From positions 1-61,195 of the IMG/VR virus record IMGVR_UViG_3300024320_000838: a DNA stretch of 61,195 nucleotides; one strand, 5' to 3'. Of the stretch, positions 1 to 7,528 are shown one piece after another. Both the position numbers and the translations under genes were made by a program. The notes beneath the pieces are model-generated. The model was not told the origin of the DNA. It did no database searches and saw only the letters and a list, made by a program, of their open reading frames with translations. This DNA is from a virus. Numbering within the stretch: the stretch's first letter is position 1; each line of letters opens with the position of its first letter.

Positions 1-19
1 TTACATGGACCAACCTACT
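1..19 (-). repeat. Copy A of a dispersed ~23-nt motif, AGTAGGTNNGTCCATGTAA
   Basis: Directly 3' of tRNA-Glu, the minus strand reads AGTAGGTTGGTCCATGTAA, 18/19 identical to the copy at 20498-20520 and 17/19 to the inverted copy at 49097-49119. The copy runs off the window edge, so its CCGG end is not visible here. Function unknown. Confidence 0.75.
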
Positions 20-26
20 GATTTTG

Positions 27-98
27 TAGCCCGTAAGGTAATCGAAACCTTGTCTCCGCGATGAAAACGCGATGTCCTAACCACTAGACGAACGGGCC
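27..98 (-). tRNA. tRNA-Glu (anticodon TTC)
   Basis: Read on the minus strand this is a 72-nt cloverleaf. The 7-bp acceptor stem pairs GGCCCGT with ACGGGCT (one G-U at the end), the D-arm contains TAGTGGTTAGGA, and the anticodon stem CGCG/CGCG closes a loop TTTTCAT that puts TTC at positions 34-36. The T-loop is GGTTTCGATTACC-like, and A is the discriminator base. No CCA is encoded after the discriminator (CAAA follows), so it needs a CCA-adding enzyme; one is encoded in this window. Confidence 0.93.
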
Positions 99-108
99 AT
101 TGAGTTAT

Positions 109-276
109 TTACTCATCTTGATTATCTTCGTCTTCGTATACAATTTCTATTTCGTCTTCTCTTTTCATAACACATTCTGCACAACATTGACCTTGTCCAT
201 GACTTGCTGTAACTGGTGAGAAAAAACTCATGGCTGCTGCCATAATAAAAGTTAATATTTTAAATAATTTATTCAT
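109..276 (-). CDS. Small secreted, cysteine-containing protein, 55 aa
   Basis: ATG overlaps the stop of the preceding gene (ATGA). Residues 1-25 (MNKLFKILTFIMAAAMSFF...) look like a signal peptide. The short mature part has three cysteines (CCAEC) and a very acidic tail (VYEDEDNQDE). No family recognised. It is the last gene before tRNA-Glu in a run of small membrane or exported proteins. Confidence 0.6.
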   Translation of the reverse strand: MNKLFKILTFIMAAAMSFFSPVTASHGQGQCCAECVMKREDEIEIVYEDEDNQDE

Positions 277-491
277 TTTTCTTTATTCTTATTTATACCA
301 AAACTAGATTTATACCATACTCTTTCATGTATGTAATATAAAATCATCTTTGTAAATAACTCTGCACTTCCAATACTAAAGCCTATTAATGGATCTCCAC
401 TTATTACCCAAGCTATTAACATAGTATCCAAGGTACCTATAATTCTCCAAGTAATGGTTTTTAATAGGTGTCTTTTTCTATTGATATTCAT
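273..491 (-). CDS. DUF2061-type small membrane protein, 72 aa
   Basis: The sequence ITWRIIGTLDTMLIAW...IGSAELFTKMILYYIHERVW matches the DUF2061 pattern: two membrane spans with a conserved WR(I/L)xGTxDT start and a YxxHERxW end. The frame is open further upstream, but the Met at 491 gives an ATGA overlap with the preceding gene and precedes the conserved region directly, so I chose it. Function in phages is unknown. Confidence 0.8.
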   Translation of the reverse strand: MNINRKRHLLKTITWRIIGTLDTMLIAWVISGDPLIGFSIGSAELFTKMILYYIHERVWYKSSFGINKNKEK

Positions 492-709
492 TTTAGTTTT
501 TCTTCTATAAACCAAGGGGCTGTTATATGCCCTTTCTTATTTGTTTCTGCATCTTTTCTCCAAGGGGAGTTTGGAAATACGGTTCCATCTACTGATACAA
601 TCTTATACTTGTTTTGGCCATGTACCTCAACAACTTCACAATATTTCTTTTCTCCTAGAAATCTTGCTAATACTCTGTCTCCAACTTTAAGTTTAGTACC
701 TTGTCTCAT
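488..709 (-). CDS. Hypothetical protein with SH3/Tudor-like fold pattern, 73 aa
   Basis: The pattern KVGDRVLARFLGEKKYCEVVEVHGQNKYKIVSVDGTVF resembles small beta-barrel (Tudor/SH3-like) domains: a GDxVLAR entry strand, then a short hairpin. This is a fold impression only. It overlaps the genes on both sides by a few bases, as in a translationally coupled operon. Confidence 0.6.
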   Translation of the reverse strand: MRQGTKLKVGDRVLARFLGEKKYCEVVEVHGQNKYKIVSVDGTVFPNSPWRKDAETNKKGHITAPWFIEEKLK

Positions 710-1244
710 TTCTAATTATATTTAAGTATTCGTGCGCAACTGCAAAAACAGTGTCCATTGTAAAAAGCGGCTGATTTACTTCTGAATAAGACTTATTTGC
801 CTTTTCTTTATTTACTTTATACCATTCTTTATAGCCATTTGAATCTAGGCTAGTGGCATTCATAAACGCTTGGTCTAATCTTAGTCTTCTAAGGAATAAA
901 TAATGGTCCCATCTTCCTGTTTCTATATACTTTTCCACTGCATCTTTAGCGACCATTAATCCGCACTGTTCTTTAGTCTTGAATTCTTTTACTGCCCTTA
1001 GCTTTTCTCCTCTTCTAACAAGAGTTTCTAAATTATAAACCCAAGAAGGTTTATAAAAGTCATCTAAGAATTTTTTAATATCTATGTCGGTAGGATGGCC
1101 GCATTCTCCCATCTTTACATTCTCTCTAGATTTGACAATTTGTTTGCCCTTAGGTAAACTGAAACTTGACTTCTTCTTATTAAACTTTTTCTTTTTCACG
1201 CTTTTTCTTTTTAGGTGGAAATCTTCCCCAATTACCATGACCAT
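693..1244 (-). CDS. Hypothetical basic protein, up to 183 aa
   Basis: No family recognised. The N-terminal 45 residues are very lysine-rich; residues 45-183 look globular and mostly helical. The Met at 1244 overlaps the upstream gene by 65 nt. A GTG at about 1199 or the Met at 1112 (MGECGHPT) would give a less overlapping start, so the N-terminus is uncertain. The 3' end overlaps the next gene by 17 nt. Confidence 0.6.
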   Translation of the reverse strand: MVMVIGEDFHLKRKSVKKKKFNKKKSSFSLPKGKQIVKSRENVKMGECGHPTDIDIKKFLDDFYKPSWVYNLETLVRRGEKLRAVKEFKTKEQCGLMVAKDAVEKYIETGRWDHYLFLRRLRLDQAFMNATSLDSNGYKEWYKVNKEKANKSYSEVNQPLFTMDTVFAVAHEYLNIIRNETRY

Positions 1245-1362
1245 CGTAGTCTATAAAGTCATCTATTTTAATGACTTCTTCTTTCTCTTCCTTTTCAGTG
1301 AATGAGAAAAGAACATAACTTGAAAATATTAGAACACCTATAATAAAAATCAGCAGTTCCAT
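1180..1362 (-). CDS. Small single-span membrane protein, 60 aa
   Basis: Residues 2-20 (ELLIFIIGVLIFSSYVLF) form one hydrophobic span. A charged cytoplasmic-type tail follows, ending in a run of lysines. It starts directly after the stop of the next upstream gene (1363) and so belongs to the operon of membrane mini-proteins at 1180-2009. No function assigned. Confidence 0.6.
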   Translation of the reverse strand: MELLIFIIGVLIFSSYVLFSFTEKEEKEEVIKIDDFIDYDGHGNWGRFPPKKKKREKEKV

Positions 1363-1575
1363 TTATTCTTGAGTTTCTAGTTCTTTACTATTTTCTGAAT
1401 CAGCCAACTCTTCTAAAATAGACTTCATGGCTTGAACTTTCCAACTTTGAATTTCAGGGTCTTTCTCAAACTCTTCTCTTTGTTTTTCATGAGATGTGTT
1501 TATCATCTTTACAAGAAAGTACAAATAAGTTACAAAGATAGTTAAACCTACTCCAAATATTATAGATTCTATCAT
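1363..1575 (-). CDS. Small single-span membrane protein, 70 aa
   Basis: One N-terminal membrane span (IIFGVGLTIFVTYLYFLV, residues 5-22) is followed by a soluble, acidic helical tail. The ATG overlaps the preceding stop (ATGA at 1572-1575). No family recognised. Confidence 0.6.
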   Translation of the reverse strand: MIESIIFGVGLTIFVTYLYFLVKMINTSHEKQREEFEKDPEIQSWKVQAMKSILEELADSENSKELETQE

Positions 1576-1736
1576 TTTTTTGAGGTGTTAAAATAGTTAG
1601 CAAGTCCTAAAATTGATGGTACCCAAATACCAACGAACATTCCTTCATCTTTATATCCTAAGAACCAAAGTGATACTGAGAATAAAAAACTAACAAATGC
1701 TAGTGCTATTGGATAATGTTTTCTTATGTTTTTCAT
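1572..1736 (-). CDS. Small two-span membrane protein, 54 aa
   Basis: MKNIRKHYP is followed by two hydrophobic stretches (IALAFVSFLFSVSLWFLGY and MFVGIWVPSILGLANYF) separated by KDEG, which predicts a helical hairpin. It overlaps the next gene by ATGA. No family recognised. Confidence 0.55.
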   Translation of the reverse strand: MKNIRKHYPIALAFVSFLFSVSLWFLGYKDEGMFVGIWVPSILGLANYFNTSKK

Positions 1737-1790
1737 AATTTATATTTTTATACTTATTATATAAGAAACTTTAATTTTGTTTAAAATATC

Positions 1791-2009
1791 TTAGTCTAAT
1801 AGTGCGTCAAAGATACCCATGTCAAGTACCTTCACCATTATCGAGAATCCTATTATGAATCCAAATGCAGAACAAGGCAGTAATAGTATCAAAAACATTG
1901 TCTGTGACAATCCAAAACACGTTGCCATAATCATAGCTGGTGCTAACATAATTGCAATAATTGCTGACATAAATACTGTAAATCCTAAAATCATTTTAAT
2001 CGTTTTCAT
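1791..2009 (-). CDS. Two-span membrane protein, 72 aa
   Basis: Nearly all of the protein is hydrophobic: residues 5-35 and 38-65 form two long membrane segments. It is the first gene after a copy of the conserved early-type promoter (2024-2080), with the start codon about 15 nt downstream of the element. No family recognised. Confidence 0.6.
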   Translation of the reverse strand: MKTIKMILGFTVFMSAIIAIMLAPAMIMATCFGLSQTMFLILLLPCSAFGFIIGFSIMVKVLDMGIFDALLD

Positions 2010-2023
2010 TTTATTTGTTTAAT

Positions 2024-2080
2024 TTGTTATAATATAAATATAACAATAAAAAACGACATAAAAAAATCTGGAGTGATTTA
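2024..2080 (-). promoter_or_regulatory. Conserved early-type promoter element, copy 1
   Basis: On the minus strand this reads CTCCAGATTTTTTTATG, then TCGTTTTTTATTGTTATA, then TTTATATTATAAC. It is one of eight near-identical copies in the window, all reading leftwards 15-40 nt upstream of a start codon. This copy precedes the membrane-protein gene starting at 2009. Confidence 0.75.
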
Positions 2081-2311
2081 TTTTTGATTTTTAGATTTAA
2101 ACCTTTTAGATTCGCTTGTTTTACTATGTTTTGTTTTTCTACCTTTTACTCTTTTTCTCCAAAGTTTAAATGAACTTTCTTTTAGGTTTGACCTCATCAG
2201 TTTTCTAACATCATTTTCTTTCAAGCCAAACTGAAGCTCAATAGCCTCAAAAGGAGTACGGTCTTCCCATGCCATTTCTATGATTCTATCTAGGTCCTCT
2301 TCTTTACTCAT
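2078..2311 (-). CDS. TIGR03643-like small basic protein, 77 aa
   Basis: The pattern IIEMAWEDRTPFEAIELQFG followed by KENDVRKLMR and SSFKLWRKRVKGRKTKH matches the small conserved TIGR03643 family, which is common in marine bacteria including Bacteroidetes. It has a helix-turn-helix look, and its basic tail suggests nucleic-acid contact, but the function is unknown. It lies 3 nt after the glycosyltransferase gene at 2314 in gene order. Confidence 0.75.
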   Translation of the reverse strand: MSKEEDLDRIIEMAWEDRTPFEAIELQFGLKENDVRKLMRSNLKESSFKLWRKRVKGRKTKHSKTSESKRFKSKNQK

Positions 2312-2313
2312 CT

Positions 2314-3486
2314 CTATTTTTGAGTGATTGAATTATCTTCTATGCTGTAATTGTATTTCTTGAAGTTTCCAGAAACAAGGTCTTCAAGTAACATGTTGTA
2401 GTCTTGAATTAACTTTTCGCTATTTCTAGTATATCTTGTTATTGTCTCTCTATTCTTCTTAAGATATTGTTCGCTATTTTCTTGATGAGAATTCATTGCC
2501 TCTTTCACCTTGTTAGCCCCTTCTTCTACATCAAAGCCTTCATAATAATATCCAACATCAGGACATAAGTGTGCGTTGTGAATTACAGGATACCCCATCC
2601 AAGCAGCATCTAAATAAAGATAGTTGAGGGCATTTAACATCTGCCAAGAAACTATACAATGTGCATAGTTGGTTAATATTTTCGGAGTTGGATGCCTAGA
2701 TTCAGCAGAAAGCTTTCCTTCTTTTTTCAAAGAACTAGAAAGAAGTAGCTGCCTGGTTCTTTCATACTTTTTAACGATATCAGTGCTTAAGAAATATACA
2801 CTATCAACCTCTTCTTCTTTATTTACTTTTTCTAAAATACATAATGGAATTAAAAAGTTCTTCATTACTGAGAGGTTTGGCTCCATAACTGCAAACTTAT
2901 TTACTGGCATGTCTTTTGAATAAATACCACCCTTGTATTTTTGAAAGTATTTTTCAATAAGAATTGGGTCCCAAACAAAAGGAACTACTGTAACATTATC
3001 TGTATTTTTCATGTAGCCCATCCAGTGCTCATTTGTTTGAATGTGTTGAGGAATAGTCCAAACAGCATCTACTTGAGCATCTTTTTGAGTAGTTTGGTCA
3101 TAGTGAGATGCCCTTCCAGGCGTTGTATTATGGACTGACATTTCCATATCTGTCATGAAATCATTTCCACATTGATAGGTTACAAGTTTAATATCTTTAT
3201 TTTGTTTTCTCCATCTAGCTGCTAAAGATTCATCTACCTTATATCCTAAACATAGGACTACATCGTATGAATTATCGAAACTTTCTTTATATTCTACTGC
3301 TTTTACATTTGGCAAATCAGAGATAGCGTCTAAAACATCTATCATTGGTGCTTTGCTTTGATAAGTTATCAAATGAACATTATGTCCTGCCCTGTCTAGC
3401 ATCATTGCTACATATAAAGCGTTTTGATTTATTCCAGAACTAAAAATGCTGGTTTGATGAAAAGATATTGTGATTCCTATTTTCAT
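2314..3486 (-). CDS. DUF2827-like glycosyltransferase, 390 aa
   Basis: The N-terminus KIGITISFHQTSIFSSGINQNALYVAMML and the later LVTYQCGNDFMTDME, WTIPQH and PNLSVMKNFLIPL segments fit the DUF2827 glycosyltransferase family (GT-B fold, nucleotide-sugar dependent). Such enzymes decorate surface polysaccharides; the acceptor cannot be read here. It is grouped with a GT2 enzyme (3500-4333) and a GH16 hydrolase (4352-5080), which suggests a glycan-modifying module acting on the host envelope or on virion glycans. Confidence 0.72.
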   Translation of the reverse strand: MKIGITISFHQTSIFSSGINQNALYVAMMLDRAGHNVHLITYQSKAPMIDVLDAISDLPNVKAVEYKESFDNSYDVVLCLGYKVDESLAARWRKQNKDIKLVTYQCGNDFMTDMEMSVHNTTPGRASHYDQTTQKDAQVDAVWTIPQHIQTNEHWMGYMKNTDNVTVVPFVWDPILIEKYFQKYKGGIYSKDMPVNKFAVMEPNLSVMKNFLIPLCILEKVNKEEEVDSVYFLSTDIVKKYERTRQLLLSSSLKKEGKLSAESRHPTPKILTNYAHCIVSWQMLNALNYLYLDAAWMGYPVIHNAHLCPDVGYYYEGFDVEEGANKVKEAMNSHQENSEQYLKKNRETITRYTRNSEKLIQDYNMLLEDLVSGNFKKYNYSIEDNSITQK

Positions 3487-3499
3487 AATTCTTATTTTA

Positions 3500-4333
3500 T
3501 TAAAGGTCCCAAACCCCTTTCATGTGACATCTTACATAATATTCTATGCGTAGAAGTCCAGCATGTTTGGCTTCTTCTCCTTTTAATGTTATTGGTTTAA
3601 TAAAAGCATTGTCTTCTGAAACTGTGCTGCTACTACTGTCTCCCCATTCCCATTCAGGCCAGCCTCTTTTATGTAAAAATTGTGCTGTTGAAATTGGAAG
3701 AACTTTTTGGTCTCTTTTATCTCTAAAAACAGTTTTAACAGATTGCCATACACCTTCAAGTCCTTCTATTTCAAAAGGTGATCCAATTGATTCTCTTTTA
3801 TGGTCTCTTTTTAATTCAACACCTGATTCAATCTTAGCCTCTATCAAATCTTCTATTTGCATCAATGCTAAATTTTCTATAATACATTCATTGAAAATAT
3901 ATCTAAGTTCTAGATTGGTTTTGTTCAACTTCATGTCTTCTGCTCGTTGAATTTGCTTTAAAATATCGTCAACGCCTTCTCTTAAAAATATATCATCGCT
4001 GTCTAAATAACATATCCAATCTCCTGTTGCTATTTTGACTCCTTCTTTTCTTGGAGCTCCTCTATAGAATTTATCTCCAGAAAGAGAATAAACATACATT
4101 TTAGATTCTTCTGGTTTTTCAACCATTTTAAATTTAATATTTCTATAGTTCTTAAAATGAGTGTTATAGAGTCTTTCTGTAATTTCACAACCATCTGAAA
4201 CTATTATCAATTCCCAATTAGGAGAAGTCTGTGCAATTACTGAATAAACAGCCCTAATAAACTTTTCTTCAGGTTTAGACCTAGCTCCCGGATAATCTCC
4301 AAGATATGATTGCATGATGATGCTTAATTTCAT
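3500..4333 (-). CDS. GT2 family glycosyltransferase, 277 aa
   Basis: This is a GT-A family 2 enzyme. The N-terminus KLSIIMQSYLGDY, then FIRAVYSVIAQTSPNWELIIVSDG, then GVKIATGDWICYLDSDDIF give the nucleotide-binding strand and the metal-binding DSDD (DxD-type) motif. The catalytic domain covers roughly residues 1-125; the rest holds the acceptor region. It transfers a sugar from a nucleotide donor to an unknown acceptor. The gene is 13 nt from the next glycosyltransferase and 18 nt from the GH16 gene. Confidence 0.85.
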   Translation of the reverse strand: MKLSIIMQSYLGDYPGARSKPEEKFIRAVYSVIAQTSPNWELIIVSDGCEITERLYNTHFKNYRNIKFKMVEKPEESKMYVYSLSGDKFYRGAPRKEGVKIATGDWICYLDSDDIFLREGVDDILKQIQRAEDMKLNKTNLELRYIFNECIIENLALMQIEDLIEAKIESGVELKRDHKRESIGSPFEIEGLEGVWQSVKTVFRDKRDQKVLPISTAQFLHKRGWPEWEWGDSSSSTVSEDNAFIKPITLKGEEAKHAGLLRIEYYVRCHMKGVWDL

Positions 4334-4351
4334 AAAGTATATATCCGAAGA

Positions 4352-5080
4352 CTAGAGGTTATATGGATAGAATTTAGAATATCTAAAATTCTTACAAACC
4401 ATTTTTGTGACTAATTCTTTATCATCAGAAGGATATCCAGGTTGAGTATGTGTATTAATGATAATGTTCATTGGCATATCTCTTAACTGCATTAAAGTCT
4501 TTTCATCTTTGATGGTTCTTACAAGCCTATCATCGAATAATATATTGACTTCATTTGGAAACCACTCAACGCTGTATTTATGAAAATCTTCGCTTGGACA
4601 TTTCCATCCTAACCAGTGTCTTTTTGCGCCATATTGGTAATTATCTGGCTGAACTCCTAAATGTAAATTACTTTTGACATTCCAAAAATTACCCCAAAGA
4701 GCATCGATGTTCCAATTAAAGTAACTTCCCTTTTTATTAGAGTATCCCTCAAATACATCTATTTCAGGTGGCCAAGATTCATAAGACCACATCCAAAATG
4801 CTGGCCATAAAAGGGGTCCTTTAGGTAATTTAATATCAATATCAAATCTACCATATTCGAACTTTTCTTTACAATTAATAAGACCTACTCCTGTATTTAC
4901 AGTTTTATCTTTGAATTTTCTAGGGTTATAATGAGTATATAGTTCTAATTCACCATCTTCGCTGATTTTAACAGCGTCTTTATCATAGTAGCATATTGGT
5001 TTTTCTGGGTGAATTATTCCCCATCTTTCTCCAATTTGCCATTCATAGCCTTCCCAAATAATTGTCTTTCTTCTTGCCAT
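4352..5080 (-). CDS. GH16 family glycoside hydrolase, 242 aa
   Basis: GH16 enzymes are beta-jelly-roll endohydrolases of beta-1,3 or beta-1,4 glucans and galactans (laminarin, agar, carrageenan). The catalytic signature ExDxxE is intact as EIDVFE (E106, D108, E111). Upstream comes YGRFDIDIKLPKG and WPAFWMW, and later FHKYSVEWFPNEVNILFDD, all typical of the fold. There is no signal peptide, so the protein is either a virion depolymerase component or acts after lysis. Its length is that of a bare catalytic domain. Substrate is not decidable from sequence. Confidence 0.88.
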   Translation of the reverse strand: MARRKTIIWEGYEWQIGERWGIIHPEKPICYYDKDAVKISEDGELELYTHYNPRKFKDKTVNTGVGLINCKEKFEYGRFDIDIKLPKGPLLWPAFWMWSYESWPPEIDVFEGYSNKKGSYFNWNIDALWGNFWNVKSNLHLGVQPDNYQYGAKRHWLGWKCPSEDFHKYSVEWFPNEVNILFDDRLVRTIKDEKTLMQLRDMPMNIIINTHTQPGYPSDDKELVTKMVCKNFRYSKFYPYNL

Positions 5081-5085
5081 TTTTA

Positions 5086-5304
5086 CTAATATTTTTTTAT
5101 CATTTTTGTCATGTTGTAGGTATCAATCCACTCCTTTCCCCATTTAATAGCAGATTGTGGATTGGCAAACCCACTGCTACAAACTTCTGTTATCCAGGAG
5201 GCTTTTCCCTTTCTAAGTACACCAACAATCCATTCTTGTTCAGGAACGGTTCTTGCTAGCGGGCTAACTTGTAACCACCATCCTTTTTCATATAGTTCTT
5301 CCAT
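5086..5304 (-). CDS. Hypothetical protein, 72 aa
   Basis: A small globular protein with several Trp residues and the segment EQEWIVGVLRKGKASWITEV; no family recognised. It is the first gene of the leftward glycan module and faces the divergent plus-strand island across a 182-nt intergenic region with a perfect inverted repeat. Confidence 0.6.
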   Translation of the reverse strand: MEELYEKGWWLQVSPLARTVPEQEWIVGVLRKGKASWITEVCSSGFANPQSAIKWGKEWIDTYNMTKMIKKY

Positions 5305-5341
5305 ACTATTTATATATCTATTTGATTGAAAAGTTTACAAT

Positions 5342-5377
5342 GACATAAAGTATTATATGGTACTAATACTTTATGTC
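5342..5377. promoter_or_regulatory. Perfect 14-bp inverted repeat in a divergent intergenic region
   Basis: GACATAAAGTATTA (5342-5355) and TAATACTTTATGTC (5364-5377) are exact inverted complements separated by 8 nt. The repeat lies between the divergent genes starting at 5304 (minus) and 5487 (plus). A position upstream of both genes suits an operator or an mRNA leader hairpin better than a terminator. The rest of 5305-5486 is AT-rich leader without a gene. Confidence 0.7.
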
Positions 5378-5486
5378 TATATGACTATAGTACTTAAGTA
5401 TTATTTTTACGTTAAAGTCACTTAAAATATGGAACTATTGCGCACGTTTGACATAGATACATCAAACAAATAAATTATTTAAAATT

Positions 5487-5852
5487 ATGAAAAGAAACGT
5501 TACAAAAACACTATTAACCTTAGCACTTTTAACAAGTGGAAATGCAATGAGTCAATATGACTTTATTCAAAAACCGGATGTTGTAGAATCTTCAAACATG
5601 TTAGAAAACTTCAGAGTTAGAATCTACCCAAATCCTTCTTTTATTTCAGAAGTAAAAATGGAATGGGAAGACTGGGCAGAAATAACAACGGTCGAGTTAC
5701 TTAACACTGATACTGGACAAACTAAAATTGTAGAAATAGAAGAAGGCAGAAGAAAAGTAAGAATTGAAAACTTATTAGAAGGAAATTACATTGCCAAATT
5801 TTATCAGAAAGATACTTTATTCGGTACTAAAAAAGTTATAGTTATTAATTAA
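5487..5852 (+). CDS. Secreted stand-alone T9SS C-terminal sorting domain, 121 aa
   Basis: Residues 1-22 (MKRNVTKTLLTLALLTSGNA, then MSQ) form a signal peptide. The mature part has FRVRIYPNPS near residues 42-51, then alternating strands, a GNYIAKFY strand and a KKVIVIN end. This is the layout of the type A C-terminal domain by which Bacteroidota export and anchor proteins through the type IX secretion system. In ordinary cargo the domain follows a large passenger; here there is almost none. It is on the plus strand, opposite to the phage core, and was probably taken from a host. Confidence 0.75.
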   Translation: MKRNVTKTLLTLALLTSGNAMSQYDFIQKPDVVESSNMLENFRVRIYPNPSFISEVKMEWEDWAEITTVELLNTDTGQTKIVEIEEGRRKVRIENLLEGNYIAKFYQKDTLFGTKKVIVIN

Positions 5853-5954
5853 ATGGAATCTAGATTAAAAGATTTAAAAGCAGGAGGAGCATTGTTTATA
5901 TCAATACTCTTTCTGCTTCAACTGACAAGACTTATTATTATAAGCACAATTTAA
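5853..5954 (+). CDS. Single-span membrane mini-protein, 33 aa
   Basis: The ATG follows directly on the stop of the preceding gene (TAAATG). It encodes MESRLKDLKAGG and then one hydrophobic span (ALFISILFLLQLTRLIIIS). It sits inside the plus-strand island, 32 nt before the subtilisin-like gene. It is short, but coupling and composition support a real gene. Confidence 0.5.
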   Translation: MESRLKDLKAGGALFISILFLLQLTRLIIISTI

Positions 5955-5986
5955 AAAAACAAAAATAAATTAAAATAGATATAAAG

Positions 5987-7471
5987 ATGAAAACAACAGT
6001 AAAAACCTTAGCGCTATCATTATTAGCAATTTTCTTAACTTCCATGTCATTTGCACAGGGCGTAGTGTGGGCAACAGTTAAAAATCCAAATCAAATAACA
6101 GAAAAAGAAGAATGGCAGATTTTAGATGCTCAATATAACCTTTCAATAGAACAGGCATTACCAGCATCTAGAAATGAAAGACTTCTAAATGTTTATGAAA
6201 TTAAATGTGACTGTGACGTAAATGACCTTTATGTAAGTATGGTAGAAATGCAAGGAATCAAAGGAGTTGAATTTGGACCTAATTACAAATCATTAGAAGA
6301 ACCTATAGATTATGGGGTATTTAATAATTACGGAGTAGCACCAACAGATCCTGGATATTGGTCTCACTGGCCTTTAAAATTAACAAACGCTGCGCAGGCT
6401 TGGAATTTCTCAAAAGGAGATTCTGCAACTGTTGCAATATCTGATCAAAATTACTTTGTAAATCACGAAGAAATTGTAGGAAAGGTAGTTCATTATGATA
6501 ACACAAATACATCTAGTCAAGGTCATGGTACTGCAGTTGCTATTCTTGCTGCTGGAAATACCAATAACCCACTTAATGCCAATGGTTTAGGACTTGCCAG
6601 CCATGGTTACAATTCTAAACTTGCACTTTATAGAATGAACTACAATGAAGTTCTAGAAGCTTCATATTCAGGTTACAGAGTTATAAATATGAGTTGGACT
6701 AGCGGATGTACGTTCAATCAATATATTCAAGACGCAATGAATGAAATATATGATAATGGTACATTTTTAGTTGCAGCTGCCGGAAATGGTTCAACATGTG
6801 GAGGTTCTGAAGCTCTTGTTTACCCAGCAGCATTCGAAAATGTATTCGCAGTATCTAGTGTTGGTGCTGATGATAAACACTGGAATACTTATGGAAGTGG
6901 TGGAACTCACCAACATAATGCAAGTGTAGATTTAATGGCTCCTGGTTATGTAGTACCTTTATCTGCAGCACCTAACTGGTATCTATTCGGAAGCGGAACT
7001 TCTTATGCTGCTCCTATGGTTACAGGTACAGTTGGTCTTATGCTTTCTTTAGACCCTACAATAACTAATGAAGAAATTGATAGTATACTAAGATTCACTG
7101 CAAGAAATATAGACGATTTAAACCCTGATTATATAGGGCAAATGGGAGCTGGAAGATTAAATGCAGGATACGCAGTTTCTCAAGTTCAAAGAAACTTAGA
7201 TATTGAAAATTCACAAGGTGGAATATCACCAATAGATGACGTCATTATCATATCTAAACCAGATGCTCAAATAGATTCAAACTCAGATGCAAGTGCAATA
7301 ATCATATCTAATGGAGAAGGTACTCCGGCTAATGTTTTAAAGACTATTAAAGAAGAAAATCTTAAAATAATAAACATGATGGGTCAAGAGGTTAATCCTG
7401 ATAAACTTTCTACTGGAATCTATATGATTATAAAAGAAAACATTGTAATTCAGAAGATAGTAGTTAATTGA
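5987..7471 (+). CDS. Secreted subtilisin-like (S8) protease with T9SS-like C-terminal domain, 494 aa
   Basis: Residues 1-23 are a signal peptide (ends SMSFAQ). The S8 catalytic triad is complete: Asp153 in VAISDQNY, His180 in GHGTAVA and Ser339 in GSGTSYAAPM, with the oxyanion Asn267 in AAAGNGS. Residues 24-110 look like an inhibitor-type propeptide. The last ~40 residues (KIINMMGQEV...LSTGIYMII...QKIVVN) match the end of a type A T9SS sorting domain. The enzyme would be exported through the host Sec and type IX systems and cut surface or extracellular proteins. It is on the strand opposite to the virion genes. Confidence 0.88.
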   Translation: MKTTVKTLALSLLAIFLTSMSFAQGVVWATVKNPNQITEKEEWQILDAQYNLSIEQALPASRNERLLNVYEIKCDCDVNDLYVSMVEMQGIKGVEFGPNYKSLEEPIDYGVFNNYGVAPTDPGYWSHWPLKLTNAAQAWNFSKGDSATVAISDQNYFVNHEEIVGKVVHYDNTNTSSQGHGTAVAILAAGNTNNPLNANGLGLASHGYNSKLALYRMNYNEVLEASYSGYRVINMSWTSGCTFNQYIQDAMNEIYDNGTFLVAAAGNGSTCGGSEALVYPAAFENVFAVSSVGADDKHWNTYGSGGTHQHNASVDLMAPGYVVPLSAAPNWYLFGSGTSYAAPMVTGTVGLMLSLDPTITNEEIDSILRFTARNIDDLNPDYIGQMGAGRLNAGYAVSQVQRNLDIENSQGGISPIDDVIIISKPDAQIDSNSDASAIIISNGEGTPANVLKTIKEENLKIINMMGQEVNPDKLSTGIYMIIKENIVIQKIVVN

Positions 7472-7488
7472 TATCTGAATAAATCTTA

Positions 7489-7528
7489 AAAAGAATGGAC
7501 TGTTAAAATATTAGCAGTCCATTTCTTT
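7489..7528. terminator. Bidirectional intrinsic terminator between convergent genes
   Basis: AAAGAATGGACTG (7489-7502 region) pairs with CAGTCCATTTCTTT, with one bulged base; a T-run lies on the right side and an A-run on the left. It lies between the plus-strand protease gene (stop 7471) and the minus-strand gene ending at 7511, whose stop codon is within the hairpin. Confidence 0.75.

Noticed and set aside
491-515. An upstream Met (MVYRRKTK) as the start of the DUF2061 protein
   Set aside because: The Met at 491 gives an ATGA overlap and stands right before the conserved family start; the upstream residues lie in the preceding gene.
3546-3950. A 134-codon plus-strand open frame
   Set aside because: Antisense to the GT2 gene, which has a clear family match; the plus frame shows no motif and lacks a leader.
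5342-5377. The perfect inverted repeat taken as an intrinsic terminator
   Set aside because: It lies upstream of both divergent genes and has no T-run on either side, so an operator or leader hairpin is more likely.
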